From Taudactylus pleione (lineage: Eukaryota > Chordata > Amphibia > Anura > Myobatrachidae), in NCBI GenBank assembly GCA_031769625.1, contig JAUIMM010000088.1:8251501-8315500 (forward strand): 64,000 nt of DNA. The letters run 5' to 3'. Position numbers and translations under genes: made by a program. Of the stretch, positions 32,466 through 42,642 are shown piece after piece (position 1 is the stretch's first letter; each line of letters opens with the position of its first letter). The notes beneath the pieces are model-generated. The model ran no database searches, was not told the DNA's origin, and worked only from the letters and a program-made list of their open reading frames with translations.

Positions 32466-35175
32466 TGGGAGATGTCATTATCATCCTCCTCACCCTAATC
32501 AGTGTTAATATAATCATCACACGATATTAGCTCATTCCCACTGGAATCCACCATTAAAGTCCTTGTACATTGATGTAATTGGCAAGAAAGTTCTTCCTCT
32601 TGGAATTTGTAGTTAATTTTTATGAGGGTGGGCAGCTTAAGTATAGCAAAGCTACTTTGTACAGAGGACTCCAAATTTCCTTTGTCAGTAGTCGAATGGA
32701 CTGTCTGACATGCTAACTTGTACATTGTCATTAAAATAATCCTCCACCATTCTATTGATGATTACTGTGTCAGATTGAGTCACTATAGAGGTATCAAATA
32801 TTGTAGGCATTTATTTTAGGCCTGACCAGATGTCATAATGTTGTTTCACTCTGGTGCACTCTGGAGTTTACTAATCCCCATCACCAGAATAGTTTTGTTT
32901 CATGGCAGCAGCACTTGCAGGAGAAACTGAAGCGTGAGACTGTCATGTCATGTACCGCTTGACCTGGTAACTTGCTCACAAGGTGCTCTTTGCATTTCTT
33001 AAGATCAGTGGCAGTTGGAAAGAAAGACATTACATATACCTTAAACCTAGGATCAAGCATGGTTGCCAAAATGCAAGATCTTGACAACTCTTTGGTCTTG
33101 GTGAAGCCAGTCCACTGTGCTGGACTAAGGTACATTACCACTTCTCTTAGTATGTCATGACTTGTTGTGTAGGTTTGGATGGCTTGTTGCTCTTCCTCCA
33201 TTTGCTAAAGCAAATAAATGGTGGAATTCCACCTGGTCACTACCTCTTGCTTCAGTTGGTGGCATGGCAAATTGAAGTATTCTTGAGGTGCTGCAATCTT
33301 CTACATGCGGTTGCTGAATCTTGCAAAGTTTTCTGGCCACAGACAGCATCTCCTGCATGCCCCTTTTATTTAAAAAAGAAAAATGTAACCATCAAGTTTA
33401 CTGTGTGGGACAAACATGGGACATGTTCAAATACACTCAGTTGTAATGCTCTCACAATGTTACATGCTTTATCAGAAATGACAAATCCTGAGAGTCCTAG
33501 CTGGTTGACCCCATTATGCCTCTTAGTGAAGCCGGCAATACAGAGAGTAGCCTACCTGTGGATGAGCTGGCTTTGTATGTTGGATGCTGCTGCTAAAGGC
33601 AACACCCCCACCCAGTGGGCTGTCACAGTCATGTAATCTTTTGTTTAACCAGTAACGCTTGTCCACATAACTGTAAATTAGATAGTGGGTACAATGGCAT
33701 TTTCTAGGCCAAGAACTAGTTTTCTTATAATGTCCTGGTACAGGTGAAGAATTGCTCTTCTTGTAAAATGGAATTGAGATGGAATTTGGTAGCGGGGACA
33801 CAAAACCTAAATTTACTGTCTAAAACCAGATGCATTGATGGCAGATTTTGTGACGCAGATCTAATGCTATCATAGCCGCAATGGCTTCAGTGATCCGCTG
33901 TGCGACTGATGGCTGCCTTCATATTTGCTTCCTCTTGCAAAGGATTTTTGCACAGTCAATTTTTGTTTAAAACTAGTCTTCTTTGTCCCCTTCTGGGATG
34001 AAGATTCATCCCCAGCAGCAGCAGCCCTAGTGCTCAAGGATTCTTCTGGGGAATCCTGGATGGGGGAGGAGTCAATTAGCCTTCGCAATTGCAGGCAGGA
34101 GGACTACCACTGATCATTACGAGGAGATTGATGATGATTGTTTTGGCAGTGGAGATTGCATGAGTTGGGATCTAGCTGAAAGCTTGGGGCAAGCTGATAC
34201 TGGAATGCTTGTTATTATTTTACCAGATTATTCAGCTTTTTTAAAAAGATTGCATGAATTCACTGCAAATGACGCAACAGGGAGATGGTTTCTAGATGGT
34301 TAATGTTCTTACCTCTACTTTGGCTTAACAAATGGTACAGATGGCTTGAAAATTGTTATCAGGGTTTGGGTAAAAATAATTCCACACATAAGAGGTGGAT
34401 TTTTTAGTCTTATGCCAAGGCATGACAATGGACTTCTTCTTAGCAAAGGCAGGAACTGCTGCCACTGGTGCCAGACTTACACAAACAACATTCTCATCAT
34501 CAACATCCTCATTAACGGCGTCAGCTACACAAATATCCCCTTCCTGTTGCACTTCCACAGTAGCATCCTCAATTTCTATGTCAACATTTTTACTTGTGCT
34601 GCTCATCCCCACATTTGCAGAGGATGCAGAAATGGTGGAAAGAGGTTTCTCTACAAGTACAGTATCAGAAATGTCAGACTCACACATATCACTCATGGAC
34701 ACCCTTAGACTCTCCCCAGGGATTTTTGATGTTTCTTAACACACAGTTTGTTCTTTAGCCTTAGTGGGTTTTTTTGCACTGATTTGCCTGTTTTACGTTT
34801 GACACCTCTTCTAGAATCTAAGTGAAAAGGTCCCCATCATGTGAGATTACATAAAATGCCTGGCTGACAGCAGTTCTAGAACCAACACTTGCAAATAAAG
34901 GGTGAAACCTGAACCTTTCCTTGCCACTGCATGTGGTGTATAGTATGTTGGCAATTTTATATTTTTCGGAAGTAACCTTATCTTTATTAATAGAAATGAT
35001 GTTTTTTTCTTTAACATTGTGAAATTTTGTTATATTTCAGTTGCCCTTTCTGAAACCTTCTATGCCCTTGAGCACCAGCTTTAATAGATGTTGAAGTACT
35101 AGTTTGACTGGCAGCAGCTGCAGTACTAGTACTTGGTTGCTGCTCCTGCTTATCTCTCGACTGTTCGTGATCCAT
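32466..35175 (-). pseudogene. hAT transposase of H3, heavily decayed
   Basis: Homologous to the H2 transposase from the start codon at 35175 (MDHEQSRDK-like beginning) to near 32466. Recognisable parts are the N-terminal basic region, the acidic segment and BED-finger entry near 34325-34700, the TVTAHW block near 33630, and the mid-domain around 32881-33360. Many frameshifts and stops separate them. Near 32627 a deletion joins the ALHYLSCPP equivalent directly to the IKMN equivalent. This removes the whole SERVFS...VEKMMF block with the catalytic glutamate and the hAT dimerisation signature. It is the oldest of the three transposase copies by decay. Confidence 0.85.
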
Positions 35176-35179
35176 ATCC

Positions 35180-35790
35180 ACTCACAGCACTTTTAGTAAT
35201 GGTGGTGCTGCACCTACTGAATATTATTGTTTAACACAGTGCACTGTGTTACACACACAAATTTTAGAACAAAAAAAGTTTTCTTTTGCTTTAACAAGTG
35301 ACACAAGTTCACACTGCAACTCACAGTGCTAATATTAATGGTGGCACGGCACCTATTGAAGAATATTTTTTAACACAGTGCACTGCCTGAACACACACAA
35401 GTTTTAGAACAATAAACTTTTACTTTTTTGTAACAAATGACACAAGTTCACACTGTGACTCACAGCGCTGATATAAATGGTGGCATGGCACCTACTTAAC
35501 ATTATTTTTTAACACCGTACGCTGCCTGAACGCAAGCAAGTTTTACAACAAAAAAGTTTTACTTTTTTTAACAAATGACACAAGTCCACACAGCGTTTAA
35601 TGGTGGCACGGCACCTAATGAACGTTAAATACCTGTCTGGAACAACACACACACGCTTTTTTTCTTTTTCTTTTTTTTTTACACACTGCTATGACTCTGC
35701 GCTTATAGTAATAGTGGCACACTGGCACCTAATGAACGTTATTATTTATTTTAGTTTAGGTTTTTTAACACGGTGCCTGCAATGAACAGA
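35180..35790. repeat. Tandem array of H3, about 120-140-bp units
   Basis: Four to five units with ATGGTGGCACGGCACCTA, TTTTTTAACACAGTGCACTG, CACACACAAGTTTTAGAACA and AACAAATGACACAAG. The array begins immediately upstream of the transposase start codon. It has no sequence in common with the H1 or H2 arrays. Confidence 0.85.
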
Positions 35791-36384
35791 GGACCTGATT
35801 CAGGTTGGTTCGCAATGCTGCGTTCGCATGCAACCTGCTCACTGCAAAAATATGCTGATGAATGCTATTGCACGGCAACCGCAGCACTATATCAAGATGC
35901 TCATCACTATATAAAGCCTGCCCATTTCCCATGACATGCATCTACAAGTCAGCAAAAATATCGGTACCATCAAGTATCATCGGGACCATCTGTACAGTTG
36001 TGGTTGACCTTACCCTACCGCAGAAACTGCTAAACTTCCTGTCTCCATCTAGACTTCTGCCAGTGTATGTTTTAGCAGGGGCCTAATTATACATGCCCCT
36101 GTAATGGCGTTTAAATGCCCAGTCATGCCTGCATTTCTCTGACCACCACTCTCAAACGATCACTTTCCGTCAATCACTGTGTGAAGAATCTGCATCAGTG
36201 GTGTAACTAGGGTATTTGGAGCCCAGGGCAAATTTGAAAAGGGAGCCCCCCCTCCCCCCCCAAGTGCGCGCACCGAAGGCGCGCGCGGCAAAAATGGGCG
36301 TGGTCACTTAAAAATGGGGCGTGTCAACATGACACACCCCTTTATTTTCAAACTGAACATTCCTATCCATATGCACCTTAACCC

Positions 36385-37060
36385 CAGTAGTACCCCCAGT
36401 ATGCAGTTGTGGTCCCTCTCATGCAGGCCCATAGTAGTACCCCTTATACAGTATCCCCAGTAGTGGTCCCTCTTATACAGCCCCCAAGTAGTTCCCCTTA
36501 CTCAGTACCCCCAGTAGTGGCCCCCCCCAAATGCAGTGCCCCACGTAGTGTTCCCCCTTATGCAGTGCCCCCAGTAGCAGTCCCCACAATGCAGTGCACC
36601 CAGTAGTGGTATCCCCTTATGCAGTGCCCTTTTATATAGTGCCCCCAACTGTATTCCCCCCAATGCAGTTTTCCCAGTAGTGGTCCCCTTATGCAGGCAC
36701 CCTGTAGTGATCCCCCCTATCTAGTGCCCCCTGTAGTGGTCCCCGCAGTGCCCCTAGCAGTAAGCCCCTTATATAGTCCCCACCTCCCATGCAGTGCCCC
36801 CAGTAGTGGTCCCCCTGATGCAGGCTCCCAGTAGTGACCCCCCCCTATCCAATGGTCCCTGTAGTGGCCCTTCCTATTATTGCCCCCATTAGTGGTCCCC
36901 CGAGTGCAGTGCCCCTTTTAGAATGCCCCCAGTGGTAGTCCCCCCCAAGTAGTAGTCCCCAGTAGAGTAGTCCCCCCCCAGTAGAGGTCCTCCCAATGGC
37001 ACCCCCAGTAGATGTCCCCCCCAGTAGATGTCCCCCCCAGTAGTAGCCAACCCCTCCCCC
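36385..37060. repeat. Minisatellite of about 28-33 bp
   Basis: Over twenty degenerate units of CAGTAGTGGTCCCCCTTATG followed by CAGTGCCCC. The translated frames through it are artefacts. Confidence 0.85.
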
Positions 37061-37439
37061 GTTGTGCAGATAGGTAAGGTTTAAAAATAAATAAATATAT
37101 ATAAAAATATATACAACCAAAACCAACCTGCGCTATATTAAAAACAGCCGCTCCTTTCAGTAAGTCCTCTGTTAGTAGGACCAACACATAAATACAAAAC
37201 AATTACTTCAAGGGTGCTACAACACACTTAATAATACAGACAATTCTTATATTCTTCGTAAATAACAATCCCTTCAGGGTTTATAGGCTCCAGTTATTTC
37301 TGTTTTGTGAATGTAGATAACAACTTTCGTGCTCGCTTTTCAGAGCTGATCGGAGAGTTCATATGACAAAACTTGTTTTAACGTCCTTCTTGAGGTTCTA
37401 TAAGATACCCTCATACCAGAAAAACACCCAAGATAGGCC

Positions 37440-37700
37440 CAAAGGCCAACATTAATACAATGTAAAACAATCTTTATTAAAAAATTCGCAAATTCAGATA
37501 GATAAATGTATAAATATGTTAATACATCAACATCTTTTATACAGATAAAAATAGATTTTCCACACCTTACAAATGAATGAAGGTTTATAACATAATGTCC
37601 ACCATTAGTGTAAACCCTACGCGTTTCGTCTTACGTCAAGACTTCATCAGGGGTAGATCTCGAAATACATATATTTAAGGATATAGTATGACAGTGATCA
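37440..37700. repeat. Dispersed repeat core with ACGCGTTTCGTC motif
   Basis: Within the hAT-like element, CCTACGCGTTTCGTCTTACG and TCAAGACTTCATCAGGGG precede an AT-rich stretch. A looser counterpart, CTTGATAAAGCTCCGTGAAGG with GTCGACAAAAGG, occurs at 48094-48140 inside another inverted-repeat unit. Shared origin is possible but weak. Confidence 0.35.
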
Positions 37701-38069
37701 GAACGGCTCTTGGAATCAATAATTAACCTCACACTCGTTGTACATATTGAGATAAATCAGATCTTTAGATCATCAACATTAGGTTATACAACACTTTTTA
37801 GGTCCTTCTTCCTCTCAATCCCACTGCCACAACCTAGCGCCGGTCCTGTGCAAATGTGTAGCGCTGACCGCACTCCTTGCGGTCGGCGCTACACTGGCTA
37901 TCTAGGGCGGGCGGGCCGGTACCGTGGCCGGCGGCACCCCCCCCACGCCGCCGGTCCAATGGCGCCCAGGGCACGAACCCCGCTCGCCCTGCCCTAGTTA
38001 CGCCACTGCTCTGCATGCTCACTGTGATCGCTTCCCAATCGCTGTGGCCGGTTCACGCATGCGCACTGA

Positions 38070-38763
38070 GGGCCTGATTAAGACCCGGTCGCAAGCACTG
38101 AGCGCTCGCAGCCAGATCGATGGTGGCCCAGAGCGCATGCGCACGATGGAGCCGGCTCCGCTGTGCACATGCTTGAGACCCGGATAGCAATGGGCACTCC
38201 ATCGCTCCGGGTCTCGCAACAAAGGGGACGAGCTGTCGATGTTGAGTGACAGCTCGCCCCCCTTTGGTGGGCAGGCCTGGGGGGTGGCTGCCCAAACGGA
38301 GGCATTCCCATAAGAATGCCTGTCGTTTGGGGGCAGCCCCACTGACATCACAAGTGATGTTAGTGGAGAGCTTCTGGATCTGCTAGAGACCAAAGCTCTC
38401 TGGGGCTTGCGGCCACGAGACCCTACCGCAAGGGTCTCATCGCAAGCCCGATGGAGTAAAATGTTGCACCTATGTCACCAATGATACCAGCGACCCCAAG
38501 GAGGTGATAGACAGGAAGATAGATGAAATTCTACAGCTAAAATGGGAGTTTCGTAAGAACCATAACGCTTCAGTGGCTGAAGTAAGGGAGAAGATAGAAG
38601 GATGGGTTTCATGGCTGAACCCAGTGAAATGGTTCTCAGGTCTAGGGGAATGGGTCCATTCCCACAGCTATGCAAGCGGCCAGGAGGCAGTTCTAAAAAA
38701 AAAAAGCCCGGCCCTGATTCAGAGCGAGCGCTTTGTCAGAGCGACCGGGTCTGAATCAGGGCC
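38070..38763. mobile_element. Hairpin-chain MITE A6 carrying foreign sequence
   Basis: GGGCCTGATTAAGACC to GGGTCTGAATCAGGGCC; flanks TGA and TGT. From 38070 to 38454 it follows the family A hairpin order, up to the GCAAGCCCGATGG boundary of the seventh stem. It then contains about 200 bp of unrelated open sequence (38455-38652) in place of the stem-8 region and the left arm of stem 9. The family A sequence resumes at CCCACAGCTATGC (38655) and runs to the end. Confidence 0.85.
38455..38652 (+). pseudogene. Fragment of a retroviral env transmembrane subunit, captured in MITE A6
   Basis: About 65 codons are open on the plus strand without a stop. The fragment starts with a vicinal cysteine pair followed by TYV, as at the end of the CX6CC motif of retroviral transmembrane envelope subunits. 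A helical, charged stretch and a tryptophan-rich segment follow, resembling the region before the membrane anchor. The membrane anchor, the fusion peptide and the surface subunit are absent, so this is a remnant without envelope function. It is cleanly bounded by family A MITE sequence, so it was picked up by the MITE or copied into it. The env identity comes from family knowledge of the cysteine motif and tail composition; the exact retroviral group cannot be told. Confidence 0.6.
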
Positions 38764-38832
38764 TGTGTCTTATACGCATGCGCCGAATGCAAACATCGGG
38801 TGGCTATGTGCGAACCAACCTGAATCAGGCCC

Positions 38833-39100
38833 ATAGTGCCTCATAGTGCTGTACCCCACAGCCCTTCACAGTCTGACACAGCCTTAGCCAGAGCAGTGCT
38901 TGCACCCCAAAACCCTTCACTGACTATGTCCTTAGTGCTGTACCCCACAGTCCATCACAGTCTGACACAGTCACTGCAGTAGTGCCTGCACCCCACAGCC
39001 CTTCACTTAGTGCTGCATGAAACCCTCAGCAGTGCTTATTTGTGCTCCACAGCCCTTCTCTGACACTGACTTAGTGCTACACCCCACAGCCCACCCTAAT
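38833..39100. repeat. Second array of H3
   Basis: Units of 60-110 bp around GTGCTGTACCCCACAGCCCT, TCACAGTCTGACACAG and AGCAGTGCTTGCACCCC. It lies between the promoter end and the first array, as the short-unit array does in H1. Confidence 0.8.
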
Positions 39101-39134
39101 GAAATTAAATGGTGCCCACGATCACAATAGAGGA

Positions 39135-39142
39135 CTTTTATT
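39135..39142 (-). promoter_or_regulatory. Degenerate TATA-like box of H3
   Basis: AATAAAAG on the minus strand at the position where H0, H1 and H2 have TATAAAAG, TATATAAG and TATAAAAAG. The motif AAATGGTGCCCACGATC next to it is the worn GGCGCCATTT block. Confidence 0.45.
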
Positions 39143-39529
39143 GAATCCAAAACACGTGAGATCCGACTCTGGGAAGATGACTTTTTGCCTCATTTTGGAT
39201 TTCGAGTGTGGTGGGAAAACCTGAGCCCCGGCTCAGAAGTACTTGGATATGCAAAATTCGAGTGGGTTCGGTTTTCAGAAAACTGAACCCGCTCATCTCT
39301 AGATTTTATTATGGAAGACTATGTGTAGAATCCTTGCTATTTTGGAAAGTGGATTAATATTGATGGAAGAATCACAACATATTTATTGGTTTTGTTTATT
39401 AAGCAAAAATAATGTCAGGACAAATAATGGTATTTGTGTTTATTTTTTTTGAACAATGGAAGTCCACTCTCTAGCTTGTGTCTAAGCTCTATTTCAGAGC
39501 ATGTTTATTGTGAAGGAACTTTAAGCATT

Positions 39530-39912
39530 CAAATGCTCAAATGCCACTTGGTGCGTTTTTAGATGCAACCATCGGGCGCACCACTGAAAACTTGTACCAG
39601 CCTCAGGTTAGGTGTAGACTCTCCGTCAGAGTAGGGCCTCCAATGTGAGCCTTTACATGTCTGAGTTTGCAACCACTTCAATGACACGCCTGCAACCCTC
39701 CCATAACACGCCCATAAGATGGACTATCTCCGTTCATCCGTTTAGCCACCTCCCCTCCACCTCCCTGTCACCATCCAGGAACACTCAGTACATTTTCAAG
39801 ACATTTCTGATGTCATGTGTCTCAATCGTACTCTGTGCACATGCGCAGTGCGACTTAGATGCATGCGCAGTAGAAATAATTTGATATTGCATGCGACTCA
39901 GAATCAGGCCCT
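39530..39912. repeat. Worn MITE with an A/B-type right end
   Basis: Ends CGACTCAGAATCAGGCCCTG. The interior contains CATGCGCAG repeats. The left end is not recognisable. Confidence 0.4.
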
Positions 39913-40016
39913 GTGCCTCTTGTATGTAACATCATGAACTAGCTACCGAATGATCATCAAATAGCTATATAAGGTGGTACTTTATACTAGAGTATATATT
40001 CTCACTGAATAAGTTC

Positions 40017-40200
40017 TGTTGATATGTCCTATTAGAGTAGAACAATAGGCACCAGCGGAAATGGAGTTTAGGCCAGACAGTTTTCCTGAACAAGGCATGC
40101 AGGTTTATTAATGATAAAAGCGGTAACAGATATAGCAGCGGTTATCAGTGGCAGCACAGAGTAATACAGAGTAAGCGGTTTATATCACAGGTAAGGATAC
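40017..40200. repeat. LTR-like sequence shared with the copia element
   Basis: TGTTGATATGTCCTATTAG, AATAGGCACCAGC, GTTTAGGCCAGACAG and GGTTTATTAATGATAA align in order with 52074-52190, the LTR next to the copia primer-binding site. GAGTAATACAGAGTAAGCGG also recurs at 53294-53320. This is probably a solo or truncated LTR; the far end was not located. Confidence 0.55.
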
Positions 40201-40319
40201 TGCCTTTGAACATCTATATACCCCTGCCTATACCTTCTAATATCCTTCCTATAAACCTCTAAGGATGACGCTAATTTGCATACGCAGTGATCCAGTAAAT
40301 AAAGACTCCAGACCTAGAA

Positions 40320-40910
40320 CATGTGGTTCCAAAGCACAAAGTATTATTCAAGTAAAAGTACAGCAGTTACACGCTATGATCCTCATATAATCTTAGCGCA
40401 AAGAGATTATACAGACCCAAGTACAATTATACATACGCAGTCCTCTCTGGTCCAGATGTTAGGCATCAGCAAGAAACCCCTCGTCAATCAGCATTCAGCA
40501 CAAAGACTAGGAACCCAGGGTCAGAGCACACATATTTATACCCCCCAGAAATAAACAACACAATAGAGAAGTTTGTTGCTAATACCATTGGTCCTAAAGG
40601 AGAGGGCATATGTTACAAGGCATTTAACAGGTTGATTCAAATAGACTCATGCAACATCCTAACTGTTGTTCATATAATGAACATTTTGTTGCTTGAAGTC
40701 TCTGCGGTCCATAAGTTGAGAATGCATGATGCGATCTCCACACCGATGGTACCGGAATACTGTTGAAAGAGTACGCATCAGTACAATACCAATCACGGCT
40801 TAGTTATCATGTATAAGTTACCTTAGTTACCAAATCATTTTTATTTCACAGAATGAACAAACTTAAATCTTATACTTTAAAGCTTATACAACCTTTTATG
40901 TGAATATGTA
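40320..40910. repeat. LTR-like repeat, related to 30090-30720
   Basis: See the shared landmarks given for 30090-30720. The region up to 41100 also has many TGCG and ATGCG motifs but no frame. No element boundaries are visible. Confidence 0.35.
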
Positions 40911-41099
40911 ATGTGTAAGTATGCGGGGTGTGATGTAAAGACGCTAGTTAACTTGGGGCAGATGCGTGCGCATGAAGCTAATAAACAGCGTTTTCATACA
41001 GTATCTTATGCATTCGCTAATATGCGACAACAGCGCAATTGTGCGTATTAATGTGTGTATGAGAAATGGTGCACTTAAATCTCATTTAAACTAAGTGAA

Positions 41100-42044
41100 C
41101 ACCTAGCAGTGTGGAATGCTGAGCCTTATAGTTCCATGACTTGCTCATGCCCCAGCAGCCCCCACCCTTTTCAGGCTCAAAAATACTGGTCTTTGTTCTC
41201 CCAGGGCCTATGTGGATGCAAATTAGCACAGCTACAAGACCCAAACCTCAGATAACACTCTTGGCTTTGAAGGTATTTATTGTAGGAAGCCTGCTAATGT
41301 AAGGTGCTACAAACGACCCTCTTGCTGTATTCGAGCAGGGCCACCTGGAGTGAGAGCAGACGTTATGTCCAGGAAGCTTGTCTACACAGGCAAGTTGTCA
41401 CGTGGCCATTTGCTCTGTTTAGCTAATGCAATCCAATTTTGACATACTGTACAGCCATTTCTGAAATATATCCTTTAGGGGAATTATAATAATATACACT
41501 TTATCCAGAGCACTCAAACTACGTAAAGTAATGAAATGGGCTTTTGATGAATCGCCGTAACTTATGGGGATGGTCACCGATGCAATCGCATGATGCTAAT
41601 AGTAATATCGCCACATGTACTAAAGTGTGAGTTTATCTAAAATGGCGCTTAGGCAGCCATTCGCAAAATGGCATCTTGCAATCTCATTTCCAAGATGGCG
41701 TCTTGCGGCCAGTCACAAGATGGTGTCGCTGCGATTCAATTTTAAACTGATCTTGTCTCAGCCAATAATCCAGCTTCGACACAGGAGACAGCAGTGGTGA
41801 CCTCCATCCATTTGGCAAGATTGGGGCACAGGGTTAAGCATGTGCAGTAACTGGTCCAGCAGCCATTTTGGTAAAGATGACTGGATTCAATACAGGGCAG
41901 GAGATGGCTCTGGAGGTCACTCCTTTCTAACACCCCCCTCATTACAGGCTGTCTCCAGGTACACAAAAATACATTTTTACCTCATTATGTAGACTTACAT
42001 TTCCTGTATGAAAAAACAGGGGTTATGTATCAAAGAAATAAACA
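41100..42044. other. No gene recognised
   Basis: Low-copy DNA with a cluster of AAGATGG/CAAGATGGCG motifs at 41640-41730 (AAATGGCGCTTAG, AAATGGCATC, AAGATGGCGTC, AAGATGGTGTC). These are short imperfect repeats resembling YY1-type sites. Nothing else stands out. Confidence 0.5.
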
Positions 42045-42079
42045 ATAAAAACTAGGGATGTGCGCCGGACCATTTTTGC

Positions 42080-42200
42080 CGGATTTGGATTTGGTTCTAA
42101 TTCGTCGTCCGGCTTTGGATTTGGATTTGGATTTGCCAAACTGCGGTGACTGGCTTTGGATTTGGATTTGGATTTGGATTTGGATTTTTTGCCAAAATTG
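42080..42200. repeat. Distal subterminal repeats of H2
   Basis: Two clusters of tandem TTTGGA hexamers, including GGATTTGGATTTGGATTTG, at about 42083-42137 and 42152-42187. H1 has the equivalent TTTTGGATCTGGAT repeats at 9055-9160. Short subterminal repeats of this kind are known transposase-binding sites in hAT elements. Confidence 0.7.
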
Positions 42201-42642
42201 GCAAAAAAAGCTAAAATTACATAAATTGGGCTTTTTTTTCTTCCTAGAGTGTTATTTACCTCAATAACATTAATTTCCAGTCATTTACAGTCAATTTAGA
42301 CCACCTCACAGCTTAAATTATTGTTTTCACCATTATTCACCAAAGGTTGCAGTGAGCGGACTGGTGACCAAGCGTCAGAGCAGCGGCGCAGTGGCACAGA
42401 CACAACAGTTTAAAGCACATCTATGAAACTATGTCACACAGCAGTGGCAGAAATGAAAGGTAGTGCTAGATGGAATTGTCCTTGGGCCCTCCCACCCACC
42501 CTTTATGTTGGATCTTAAAAAGGACATGCACACTTTAACAAACGAAGCATTTCAGCGACAGGTACTGCCACTTTGTGGCTGAAGTGCTTGGTTTGTTTGG
42601 GCCCCCACAAAAAAATCTTCCAATCTACTAAAGGCAACAGGT

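Larger units (their letters stand above)
36196..38008. mobile_element. Non-autonomous hAT-like element, 1.8 kb
   Basis: Termini CAGTGGTGTAACTAGG and CCTAGTTACGCCACTG are inverted repeats. Flanks ATCTGCAT (36188-36195) and CTCTGCAT (38009-38016) match at seven of eight positions. Inside is a 30-bp minisatellite (36385-37060), then AT-rich sequence with an ACGCGTTTCGTCTTACGTC motif, then a GC-rich right arm. No transposase is present. A right end of the same family is at 49649. Confidence 0.85.
35791..38832. mobile_element. MITE B8, split by two insertions
   Basis: Ends GGACCTGATTCAGGTTGG and CCAACCTGAATCAGGCCC, with near-matching flanks AGA and ATA. Outer parts are 35791-36195, 38017-38069 and 38764-38832. 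It contains the hAT-like element 36196-38008 and MITE A6 (38070-38763). Confidence 0.75.
32280..39301 (-). mobile_element. hAT element H3, degenerate and interrupted
   Basis: The right end, AACCCGCTCATCTCTA at 39301, is a family H terminus. The left end is worn and cannot be fixed; similarity to H2 starts near 32280. Minus-strand order: promoter end, array of GTGCTGTACCCCACAGCCC units (38833-39100), MITE B8, second array (35180-35790), dead transposase. No target duplication could be checked because of the worn left end. Confidence 0.8.
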
